A DNA stretch of 64,000 nt from assembly GCA_947598155.1 (NCBI GenBank), contig CANQFC010000001.1, forward strand, positions 248,001 to 312,000, given 5' to 3'. A program made the translations under genes and the position numbers. Position 1 is the first letter of the stretch; each line of letters opens with the position of its first letter. Shown here in pieces: positions 35,168 to 45,000 of this stretch. The notes under the pieces are model-generated. The model had not been told where the DNA came from, searched no databases, and saw nothing but the letters and a program-made list of their open reading frames with translations. Origin of the DNA: an uncultured Clostridia bacterium (GTDB lineage: Bacteria; Bacillota; Clostridia; Oscillospirales; Acutalibacteraceae).

Positions 35168-35580
35168 ACCTCATTTTTATAATTTTTTGCCGAGGTCATA
35201 CGCCATTTGCGGATATCCCGAATGCTGCGTCATAATAGTAAAAAGGCGTCACAAACACCTTCATGTCGCATCCAGTATTTTCTGCCGTATCCCGTTCACA
35301 TCATTTTTTTGGACACACGGGCCTTCGTACCCGCAATGAATCCGTCCTCCGCCATGGGGTCAAGACCAAGAAACCCCATTTCCCGGCGGAACACATCGTC
35401 TACCGGGTGGGCGTGAAAGTCAACTGTTATATGTGTATTCATGATCGTACTTCACCGCCATGGTGTTCTTTTTTTCTGCCGTCTTTCGCGTATTTGTCAT
35501 CTTTTTCTTTCCACCAAGCGGCCGTGTGGGGAATCCCTGCGCCGAGATTTCCGGCACAGGGATTTCAAGCAATTTCAAAT
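35168..35580. other. Degenerate spacer downstream of the flavodoxin gene
   Basis: Apart from the 48-codon remnant at 35296-35442 this stretch holds only a stem AATCCCTGCGCCG / CGGCACAGGGATT (about 35535-35570), which may end the flavodoxin operon without a good T tract. No intact gene was seen. Confidence 0.5.
35296..35442 (-). pseudogene. Possible amidohydrolase N-terminal remnant
   Basis: 48 codons on the minus strand starting MNTHITVDFHAHPVDDVFRR and ending RVSKKMM. The DFHAHP start is the metal-binding opening of amidohydrolases, as in the intact enzyme at 1472, but the frame ends after 48 residues. It lies downstream of the flavodoxin gene and could be a decayed operon member. Confidence 0.4.
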
Positions 35581-36234
35581 TTATTTGATTCCAAGCCCAT
35601 TTGCCCACGCGAGTACATCGTCAGCGGAGGCTCCGGCGGAAAAGCGGCGCCCTTCAAGCCATTTAGCTCCCTTTGCGGCAGAGCGCAGAGCAGAATCACT
35701 GTTTCCAAAGCCACTGCTGGCGGAGGTGCAGAACGCGACCAACGTCTTGCCGGAGAAATCATAGCTTTCAACAAATGTACTCATGATTCGCGGCGATTCG
35801 CCCCACCAAATGGGATAGCCGATGAATACGACGTCGTACTGCTCCATATTCGCAACAGTTCCGGAGATTGCTGGGCGGGCGGACGGGTCGTTCATTTCCA
35901 CAGAGGAACGGCTTTTTGAATTATTGTAGTCCAAATCCTCGTCCGTATAAGGCTCTGACGGCGTAATTTCGTAAAGGTCAGCGCCGAGTCCGTTCGCTAA
36001 TTTCTGCGCCACGCCCTCGGTGTTGCCCGTAGCCGAGAAATAGGCCACAAGGATTTTTCCGGACTTATCACTTTCATTTCCCGCTTTGGAAGATGTCGCG
36101 GACTGATCTTCTGTATTCTGCGAAGAGCCGGTATTACCGTCTTTTTCAGTCGATTCGGTGCCGGCTGTGCAAGCGGCAAGGGCAAACACCATAACAAATG
36201 CAAGTAAAATCGCTGTAAGCTTTTTTGTTTTCAT
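35581..36234 (-). CDS. Lipoprotein flavodoxin
   Basis: 217 residues. A lipoprotein signal (KKLTAILLAFVMVFALAACT; lipobox LAAC) and a ~40-residue Ser/Thr/Asp/Glu linker precede a flavodoxin fold with the FMN phosphate loop VAYFSATGNTEGVA, FIGYPIWWGESP and FCTSASSGFGNS. It should be anchored on the outer face of the membrane, carrying electrons between membrane-linked partners. Its start overlaps the end of the preceding carboxymuconolactone decarboxylase/cupin gene by four bases (ATGA), so they are co-translated. Confidence 0.9.
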   Translation of the reverse strand: MKTKKLTAILLAFVMVFALAACTAGTESTEKDGNTGSSQNTEDQSATSSKAGNESDKSGKILVAYFSATGNTEGVAQKLANGLGADLYEITPSEPYTDEDLDYNNSKSRSSVEMNDPSARPAISGTVANMEQYDVVFIGYPIWWGESPRIMSTFVESYDFSGKTLVAFCTSASSGFGNSDSALRSAAKGAKWLEGRRFSAGASADDVLAWANGLGIK

Positions 36235-36986
36235 TTTAAACCTCCGTATTGTCCGTCGTCGACAGGCTCAAGCCATTCGTTGGAGCCGTTTTCGCCGGGG
36301 ACTTCAATCGCCAAATGGGAGAACCAGCTGTCCGGCGCGGCGCCGTGCCAATGCTTGACTCCTACGGGGATATTTATGCAGTCGCCGGGTTTCATCTCGA
36401 CAGGCTCCTTGCCCCATTCCTGATAGTACCCGCGCCCGCCGACGCAGATGAGAATTTGTCCGCCGCCTTTATCCGCGTGATGAACGTGCCAGTTGTTGCG
36501 GCATTTTGGCTCAAAGGTCACATTGAAAATGCCGACCTGCTCTTTGGATACGGGCGCAAGGTAGCTCTGCCCGATGAAATACTGCTTAAAGCCGTCGTTC
36601 GGCGCGCCAATGGGGAAGAGAATAGTGTTTTGATAGCGGTCTTTCTCCGTCAATTCCGGCTCCGTTTCGTTCCAGACGTCCTTCGCCAGACGGAACACTG
36701 CCCACGCCTTCGGCCAGCCGACGTAAAAGCCGACGTGCGTCACGATAGTGGCAATCTCCGCCCTCGTCACGCCGTGCGCCTTGGCATTTTCAAGGTGATA
36801 GGTCAGCGATGAATCGGTAATGCCCGAACTCATCAGAGCCACAACGGTGATTATACAACGGGTTTTAAGGTCAATGTCCTGATTGTTCCAGTTCTCGCCG
36901 AAGAGAACGTCGTCGTTAAAATGGGCGAAGTCAGGCGCAAATTCGCCGAGCTGATTTCTGCCCGCAGTTTGTGTAATTTTTTCCAT
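36231..36986 (-). CDS. Carboxymuconolactone decarboxylase-like / cupin fusion
   Basis: 251 residues from ATG 36986 after AGGAGGATAATACC. N-terminal ~110 residues: an alpha-helical CMD/AhpD-like domain (TRCIITVVALMSSGITDSSL, IATIVTHVGFYVGWPKAWA) without the CxxC of AhpD peroxidases. The C-terminal cupin has a metal-binding pattern (NWHVHHADKGGGQILI, GDCINIPVGVKHWHG). This fusion commonly sits with aldo-keto reductases and flavodoxins in TetR-regulated operons. The substrate is unknown; a small reactive carbonyl or quinone is a reasonable guess. Confidence 0.88.
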   Translation of the reverse strand: MEKITQTAGRNQLGEFAPDFAHFNDDVLFGENWNNQDIDLKTRCIITVVALMSSGITDSSLTYHLENAKAHGVTRAEIATIVTHVGFYVGWPKAWAVFRLAKDVWNETEPELTEKDRYQNTILFPIGAPNDGFKQYFIGQSYLAPVSKEQVGIFNVTFEPKCRNNWHVHHADKGGGQILICVGGRGYYQEWGKEPVEMKPGDCINIPVGVKHWHGAAPDSWFSHLAIEVPGENGSNEWLEPVDDGQYGGLK

Positions 36987-37017
36987 GGTATTATCCTCCT
37001 ATAATATAAATTATTGT

Positions 37018-38028
37018 TTATACTACATTTCCGGCCTTCTGCTTGCCGTTCTGCGCCATAACGCCGACAAGCGCGTGCGGCACGTACAGTTCTTCGAGAT
37101 AGTCAATCTCACCCTGCGTCAGTTCCAAATCGACCGCCTTTGCCGCGCCGTCCACATGGGAAAATTTCGTCGCCCCGACAACAGGCGAGGTCACTTTTGT
37201 CAGCAACCACGCAAGGGAAATTTCTGTCATGGATACGCCGCGCCCCGCGGCCAGTTCCGCGACGCGGGCTATGATTTTTCCGTCCGCCTCAGCGGTGGCG
37301 TCGTACTTAAATTTCGCGTAGGCGTCCTCTTGCAACCGCTTGGAGGTTTCACCGGGGCGCTTTGCGAGCCGCCCGCCGGCGAGGGCGCTGTACGGCGTCA
37401 TGGCGATATTCTGATCTTTGCAGAAGGGAGCCATTTCCCGCTCCTCCTCGCGGGCAATCAAGTTGTAATGCCCCTGAATTGACACAAATTCTGTCAGCCC
37501 GTGTTCTCTTGCGTAAAAGTTTGCCTTGGCAAGCTGCCATGCAAAGCAGTTGGATATACCGATATACCGCGCCTTGCCGGATTTTACGGCATTATCCAGC
37601 CCCTCCATGATTTCCTCCATAGGCGTGTGGTAGTCCCACATATGATAGATATAGAGGTCAACGTAATCCATTCCGAGATTTTTAAGGCTTTGATTCAGAT
37701 AATTTTCAATGTGCTTTTGTCCGCTAATGCCCGCGTCAATCTCGTCCTGTGTTCTGGGCGTGAACTTTGTAGCAATCACAAAATCGTCCCGCTTTACAAA
37801 ATCCCGCAGGGCTTTTCCGACAAACTGCTCGCTGGTGCCGTTCTGATACGCGATTGCAGTATCATAAAAATTGATTCCTAAGTCCAACCCGCGCCTTACG
37901 ATCTCGCGTGTCTGCGTTTCACTCACCGTCCAGCTGTGCTGACCCGTGGCGGAATTGCCAAAGCCCATACAGCCCATGCAGATGCGGGAAACGGTCAAAT
38001 CGGATTTTCCTAATTTCGTGTACTTCAT
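37018..38028 (-). CDS. Aldo/keto reductase
   Basis: 336 residues from ATG 38028, six bases after AGGAGG. The tetrad is visible: Asp and Tyr in GINFYDTAIAYQNG, Lys in FVIATKFTPR, His in YVDLYIYHMW. NADPH-binding residues lie near VVGATKFSHVDGA at the C-terminus. It reduces aldehydes or ketones with NADPH in the cytosol. Second gene of the TetR-led operon. Confidence 0.93.
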   Translation of the reverse strand: MKYTKLGKSDLTVSRICMGCMGFGNSATGQHSWTVSETQTREIVRRGLDLGINFYDTAIAYQNGTSEQFVGKALRDFVKRDDFVIATKFTPRTQDEIDAGISGQKHIENYLNQSLKNLGMDYVDLYIYHMWDYHTPMEEIMEGLDNAVKSGKARYIGISNCFAWQLAKANFYAREHGLTEFVSIQGHYNLIAREEEREMAPFCKDQNIAMTPYSALAGGRLAKRPGETSKRLQEDAYAKFKYDATAEADGKIIARVAELAAGRGVSMTEISLAWLLTKVTSPVVGATKFSHVDGAAKAVDLELTQGEIDYLEELYVPHALVGVMAQNGKQKAGNVV

Positions 38029-38039
38029 CAAGAACCTCC

Positions 38040-38663
38040 TTATTCGCCTAACAGCATTCTTGCGCAGTTGTAGGTGATTTCATAAATCGACATAAACACA
38101 TAGTTGACGCCCGCTTTCTCCATAGCCGTCCTCTGCTTTTCCGTAACAAACGTGTACGGATAAATCCCGAACATAAAGGGGAAAAAGGTGTAGAGAAACC
38201 TTTGCTTTTCGGCAATCGGCATATCCGGGAAATACTTTTCCAAACAGTGCATGACCGTTTTCAAGGAGTTGCCGTAGGCGACTTTGAATTCGACGAGCCG
38301 TTCGGGGCGGCTGCTGCTTTCCAAATCGTAATGATTCATAGACATAATCTTGAGCAGCTGCGCGCGTTTTTCAAGCGAATGCGCCAATTTTTCGGCAAAG
38401 CTGTCCTTGGTAAGCGACGTATTTTCCGCTATGATTTGATTTAAGTCGGCAATCCACAGTTCATATTCCCGCTTGAGCAGAGCAAGAAAAATTTCCTCTT
38501 TAGTCTGAAAGTAGTTGTAAATCGAGGTGCGTGTGAAACTGGTGGCGCTGCCAATATCTTTTAATGTAATTTCCTTAAAGCTCTTCGTCTGATAGAGCTT
38601 TTCGCAGGCGTTAATGATTTCTTCCCTGCGGGCTTCTGTCAGTTCCGGCGTTCCTTTCGGCAT
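38040..38663 (-). CDS. TetR-family regulator of the redox operon
   Basis: 207 residues from ATG 38663 with GAGGA eight bases upstream; a GTG five codons earlier lies on that site and is rejected. N-terminal HTH: EIINACEKLYQTKSFKEITL, KDIGSATSFTRTSIYNYFQT. The C-terminal ligand domain resembles YsiA/AcrR-like groups but has no diagnostic motif. First gene of the operon and likely autoregulated through the two TGACAC palindromes at its promoter. Confidence 0.9.
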   Translation of the reverse strand: MPKGTPELTEARREEIINACEKLYQTKSFKEITLKDIGSATSFTRTSIYNYFQTKEEIFLALLKREYELWIADLNQIIAENTSLTKDSFAEKLAHSLEKRAQLLKIMSMNHYDLESSSRPERLVEFKVAYGNSLKTVMHCLEKYFPDMPIAEKQRFLYTFFPFMFGIYPYTFVTEKQRTAMEKAGVNYVFMSIYEITYNCARMLLGE

Positions 38664-38698
38664 AGGCGGATTCCTCACTTTTGTTCCAATTATATTGC

Positions 38699-38748
38699 TG
38701 ACACTGTGTCAACAAAGTTAGCATAACACCATTCTGACACGGTGTCAA
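38699..38748 (-). promoter_or_regulatory. TetR-controlled promoter with two operators
   Basis: Minus-strand promoter TTGACA (38748-38743), 17 bases, TATGCT (38725-38720). Palindromes TGACACTGTGTCA at 38699-38711 and TGACACGGTGTCA at 38735-38747 differ only at the central bases. The second covers the -35 box. Confidence 0.82.
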
Positions 38749-38881
38749 TATGTTTTTCAAATTTTCTTCTGTCTTTCACAAGCTTTTCGCATTGCACTCG
38801 TATGAGTTTGCTTAGTAATGCTACGGTATTTGTATTAATGAAGAAACCACATGGTTATTTTTTGAAAAAAATTCCTGTTTT

Positions 38882-38953
38882 ATAACTTAGGCAAGAGAGG
38901 CGGTTTGCGCCGCGCCTCTTGCCGCTTTGAATGACGGAGCAAACCCCTTGTTG
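38882..38953 (+). repeat. Dispersed element, full-length copy with hairpin
   Basis: Starts ATAACTTAGGCAAGAGAGGC and ends GACGGAGCAAACCCCTTGTT. The middle can pair GGCAAGAG...AGGCG with CGCCTCTTGCC. The rest of 38749-39093 is AT-rich and holds no gene. Confidence 0.7.
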
Positions 38954-39018
38954 TACGTTGACTTGTTTAAACAATAATGGTACAATATAACCAATATATT
39001 AAGCGCGATGAACAGCCG

Positions 39019-39042
39019 TGACGGGGAGCCGCTTATTGAAAA
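39019..39042 (+). repeat. Dispersed element, right-end copy
   Basis: TGACGGGGAGCCGCTTATTG then AAAA, 52 bp upstream of the giant protease start. Confidence 0.6.
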
Positions 39043-39093
39043 GTTATTGCCAAAAAACGGGTATGTGAATCACGCATAGCAGGAGGGGTTTGT

Positions 39094-42000
39094 ATGAAAC
39101 GTATAAAGTCGATTTTGTCCATTTTCTTAGTGGTTGTTTTGCTGATTGGAAGCGTTCCGACGATTGCTTTTGCTTTTTCCGAAAGCGACGGTCTTGCGCT
39201 TATCGAGGTCGAACCTACCATTGATCCGCGCTTGCCGGATTTGTTTGAGCAGGAGGACGGACCGACAGAGCCGGAATACGCTCCGGACGACATCGTTCGC
39301 GTGGCTATCGTTTTAGACGATGAGTCCGCCATTGACAAGGGCTATCCCGTTGCGACGATCGGAAACGACAAAGCCGCCGCCAATTATCAGGACAAGCTGT
39401 GCCGCGAGCAGGAAAAGGTCGTGGACAGAATTGAGAAAAAGGTTTTGGACGGCGAGGATTTGGACGTTGTCACGAATTTGACGCTCGTTGCGAACCTTGT
39501 CTCTGCCGATGTAGAATATTCGCAAATTGAAGAGATTGAAGACGTCAGGGGCGTTAAAGAGGTCGTAATTGAGAATGTGTACGAGCCTTTGGAGGACGAA
39601 CAGACCGCAGGCGAAAAAGCCGACGCGCTTGAAAAGGCACTGACCGAATATACAGGCGCGGGCGCGCGCATAGCCATTATCGACTCCGGCGTGAATGACG
39701 AACACCAGTCCTTTGACGCGGACGCCCTCAACTACTCGTTAAAGCAGTCCGCGCCGGACGCCGACAACAACGGCACGGTTGACGACAAAGAGCTGGAGGC
39801 CTATAAAGAAAGTCTTAATTTTATGACGCAGGACGACGTCGCCAAGGCTGTGAACACAGACCGTCTCCACGTTTTGAAGACACATCAAAACGCCGAGGAG
39901 CTTTACCTGAACGATAAAATCCCGTTTGCATATAATTACGCCGATTTCAGCCATTTCACGCAAAACGGCGGCGCGGGCATTCACGGCTCGCACGTTTCGG
40001 GCATCGCCGCCGCAAATACATATATTCCCGTTCAAAACGAGGAGAATACAGAAAATACGGAAAATACAGAGAAAACCTTTGTCAAGGCCGAGGAATCAAA
40101 CGCCGTGGTCGGCACTGCTCCCGACGCGCAGATTCTGAACCTTAAGGTTTTCGGCAACGTTATGTGTACCGATTCCGTGATTGCTATGGCGATTGAGGAC
40201 GCGCTCATACTCGGCGCGGACGTGCTCAACCTTTCTCTCGGTACGGCCGAGGTCGGTTTCTCCTGCTCCGACAGCATTTTCGGTGATGTTTTTGACGAGC
40301 TTTCCAAGCAGGGCGTTCTCATCATGGGCGCGGTCGGCAACGACGGCGCTTGGATGAGTGAGAACAAAAACGGCAGACCGAATAAGCTTTACGCGGACGA
40401 CGTGAATATGTCGCTTTGTACGCCGCCCTCGTCCTATGCCGACTTTATGGGCGTTGCTTGGGCAGACGGCAACGGCGCGGACGGTACGCACCCTACCATA
40501 AACAAAAGCAGTGCATACGGCATTCCGAGCAGTCTGATGCTCCAGCCGGAGATCACCGCGAACGGAACGCAGGTAAACTCCGTTGACGGAGGCTCGAAAA
40601 ACGGCTACACAAAGCTTTCCGGCACGTCTATGGCGTCCCCGGACGTTGCGGGCGCGGCGGCGGTCGTTGCGCAATACCTGCGCGCAAAGCAGGCACAGTT
40701 CGGCAACGATTCTTTCCTGAACCGTGCGCTGGCGCAGAACAACACCCTGAACAAAGGTATGATCACCGGCGGGCTTTTGATGTCCACCGCAGAGCCGATG
40801 CTTGATCCGGAGGGCAATTATTATTCACTGCTGCGTCAGGGCGCGGGACTTCTGAATACAGGGCGCGCGTCCTCGGCCAAATCGTTTATCGAAATAGCCG
40901 GTCAGAGCCGCGGCCGCGTCAAGGCCGAGGTCGGCGACTGCCCCGACGGCAGCAATACGTTTCACTATACCTTCACACTGCACAACGTGAGCGACACCGA
41001 CAGAAACTACGTATTTCAAACGAACCTGTTTACCGAGGATATAGTAACCGAAAACGGCATTGATTACCTTGCCGACAAGACCCGAACTCTTGCGGGCGCG
41101 ACGACCTACCAAATCGGCGGCGAGGTGCTTGATTTCAACACTGAGCTGAACGCCGACATAAACCGTGACGGCAAGACCGACGCTGACGACGCGCAAGCTC
41201 TGCTTGATTACCTCTCCGGCAAAAACGACGGAAAAGACCTTAATTTGGAGGTCGCCGACGTTGACACGGACGGCAGGAAAACGACATACGACGCGCATTT
41301 GATTTTGAAGGGGCTGAAAACCTCCGCCGTTACGGTCAAAGCAAACGAAAGCGTCACCGTTGACGTAAATATCAAGGTTTCGGAGGACGTAAAGGCCAAA
41401 TATCCGAACGGCACATATTTAGAGGGCTTTACCTCGGTTGTTCCCGTCGCTTTGGGCGAAGAGGAGGCGGACGTCACGCACACCATCCCGATTCTCGGAT
41501 TTTGCGGCAACTGGTCTGACCCCTCCATGTTCGACCGCAACAATTTTGTGGAGAGCTTCAGCGGCATAAACGACACAATCCCCTATACGCAAAATCCGCA
41601 GGGCGTCTACAACATCAACTATCTGACGTATCAGGATGAAAGCGGCAATTTGTTAAAGCAGGCCGTCAACCTGTACGACGACAAGAGCAGCATTCCGCTC
41701 GACAAGCTCGCTCTCAGCCCGAACGTCACAATCCGCAGCATTCAGCTTACCCTGATCCGTCCGGCGGGCGCGATGTGTTTCGTCATTATGACAAAGGACG
41801 AAATGGGCAACCGCCATGTAGAGCATATCGACGCAGTTTACGTACACCAGACCTGCGCCTTTCCGAGTCCCAACAGCACGAGCGGATGGAGCCGCACGTC
41901 TGTGAGCCTGCCTGTGCGCGCCACCTTGAAGAAGATGCTGAAAAATACCGGCGTCAAGGAGGGCGACAAAATTGAACTCGGCGCTGTGGCAGTGCCGGAA

Positions 42001-45000
42001 TATTATGAGGAAACACCGGGAAAAACCATTTCAAAAGAGCGGATAAAAAAGCTGATTGAAGACGGCGCGCTCGGCGACGGCGCATATCTCACGACCACGG
42101 TCACGCTCGACGGCAATGCTCCCACGGTCGAGGAGGTGCAGCCGGACGGCGGGACCCTCCGCGTCACCGCTAAGGACGAGCAAAGCGTCGCCTTTATCGG
42201 CCTTTACAGCAGCAACGGCACCTATTCATTTGAAAAGCATATTCCGGACGGGGCCGACGCGAATCTGTCTGTCGTTGTGAATTTTGATGTCGCCCGGCTC
42301 CAAGAGGGCAGCAGCTACAACATCGTCGTCGGCGACTACGCCGGCAACCGGAGTATGTACCGCTTTACCTTTGGGAAAAAGCAGGATATTTCCGGCAGGG
42401 TAATTGCCAACGTCCGCTCAAACTCCGGCGGCAGTGGGCAGCTCGGCCGCGGCGACTGGGTTGCCGTCAAGCCCGACAACTTCTACTATGGCAACGGAAT
42501 CGTTTTCTCCAACGACGCGTCGGCGCTCCTTGCCGGGGCGGACGCGGCGGACGGGTATCTCTGGCAGGCGTTTGAGGACGGCAGCCTCTGCGTAGCGCCG
42601 ATTGGCGACGTGAACGCAAAGCAGTTTATCTGCGACCTTTCGGCCGCCGGAATGCAGACGGTGCGCGACCTTTCATTCAACCCGAAGGACAAAATGCTCT
42701 ATGCCGCGGACGGCTCCGATACGCTTTGGCAGATTGACCCGATGCACGGCGACGTTAAGGCCGTGCAGAAAGTAAAGGTCGGCGAAAGTCCCGCCGCGCT
42801 GTACGGTCTCGCCGTCAACAAAGCGGGGGAGGCCGTTGCCACCCACTACGACGAATCGGCGGGGAAGAGCACGCTCGTCCGGTGGCAGATCGTCGGGAAC
42901 GACGACACGGTGGCCGCCGAAACGTGCCGCATCGGTCACACCGAGCTTTCTAGCATGCGCTATATCAGCCTGACTTGGAAGGATTCCTCCCGCACGGTTC
43001 TATACGCCGCCTGCGCCGAAAACCTTGAACGGTCGAACCTCAAAAACTATTTGTATGAAATTTCTTCAATCAATTTTTCAAACGGAAATTGCACATCGTA
43101 CAAAACCAATTCCGGATTTGATAACAACATGTCGCTGTTTTACGAAGCGGTGCGCGGGCTGGTCAACCTCGCCACGATGCCGGAACTCGGTCTTGTGAAG
43201 GACGGCGAATCCGCCGCGCCCGCCGCGCTCCGGATCCTCGGCGCAAAGAAGGAACTGATTGCGGGTGACACGCTGCAGCTCACCGCCGCGATTTCCCCGT
43301 GGAACGCGCAGAGCGCCGCGGCGTCGGTTCAGTGGCATGCGGACGGCGCCGCCTCGGTCGACGGAAACGGACTTGTCACCGCGACTGGGGAGGGAAAAGC
43401 GACGGTTACCGCGACCCTTCAAACGGACGGCGAGCCTCTCACTGCGGAATGCGAGATCGAGGTGAAGCCTGCGCCGAATATCGACGTTGCCGCCGTGTTC
43501 TGTGAGGGTAACGGCGCCTATTATTGGGAGAGCTTTAATACCGCCGAGCCCAACAAACGCAAGCGCCTCGCCTCCTCGAACGCGTACACCGCCGGCACGC
43601 TGAACCGCAGCCAGAATTGCCTGTACCTGTTCTCGGGAAGCTGGGCGTACCGGGTGGATCCGCAGACCTTCCGGGCGGAATCACTGGAGGCGGCCATCGA
43701 CGATTCCCACAAGCACGCCGACGCCGCGCCCGGCAGATCGGACGGCATACGTACCAGCTTTGGCTATTTCACGGTGGAGACCAACGGGCAGACGCTTCTG
43801 CTCGGCTCCCGGCTCAACAGCGAGTATGGGAAACAAAAGGACAGCTTTGATGTGGTGACGGTGAGTCTGCACACGGGCCGCGTGGACATCGGCGCGCTGG
43901 CGGGCATCGCCTGTAAGGGCGTCGTCGAGACCGAGGATCTCTCCGATTACAGAGAGGAAGATAAAAATCCCGAGCTCAAAGGCCAAAAATATACGGCCGA
44001 CATGTACTATGTAATCAACGAAAGCGGAGACCTGTTCGCGCTGTACTGCTACGAGGCGCCACGCTGGTACTATGATGCAAAACTGGGCAAGCCGGGCGAA
44101 TGGGCCGTTACGGAGATCGTCTATGAAGAACGGCTCGGCCACGTGGACGGCGTAAGCTTGCCCGGAGTGAGCCAGATGTCAAACTATGCCACCTCATCCA
44201 TGGTTTACGACACCGCGTCTGACAAGCTCGTGCTCGTCAGCAAAATCGGCAACGGCCTTGCCAAGGTGCAGGTCATCGACCCGAATACGCATTCTCTGGT
44301 GATGACCCGTGAATTCGACGACGACGTGCGGCAGGTAGGCGTTTTGTATCAGTACGATTATTCGGATTATCCCGACCTTACGCCGACTGCGGCAAACGTC
44401 TACGACACGGTTCAGACGCACGCGGAAAATCCTGTCAATGTTGAGGTGAACGAGGACGAAAAAACCGTTACCTATAATTTGACAGGGGAGAACACCACAA
44501 ACGGTTTGACGACCGTTCAGTATGATCCAAGCGTGATGACTTTCAAGAGCCTTGCCTCTTCAATGACGTTTAATTCCTACTGCGTCGACAGCGAAAACGG
44601 GACGGTTACCATCGCGTTTGCCGATGCTGACGAGATAATCCCGTCGGCGCAAATCACATTCACCTTTGAGCCGCAAAAAGCGGAGCAGAGGACACAGCTC
44701 ACTGTTACCGAAAGCGAGAGGGGAAATCCGAAGAATTACACTTCGACTACACGGACGGAAACGGTAACGCTGCCCAAAAAGCCTGTGAAAATGATAGAAA
44801 TAGAGACAGGCCCAGACAAGACCGAGTATATTGAGGGGCAGGCTCTTGATACGGCGGGACTTGAGGTGCTCGCGGTTTACAGTGACGGCACAAAAGAGCC
44901 GCTTGCTAAGGGCGATTACACGGTCATTGTCCCCGATGACTTCTCAAAGCCCGGCACGCACACCGTAACGGTTAATTATCAAGGCCTCACCGCAATGTTT

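Noticed and set aside
39313-44421. Many long minus-strand frames opposite the giant protease
   Set aside because: They are antisense shadows caused by GC-rich third positions; the plus-strand frame has the signal peptide, catalytic triad and anchor.
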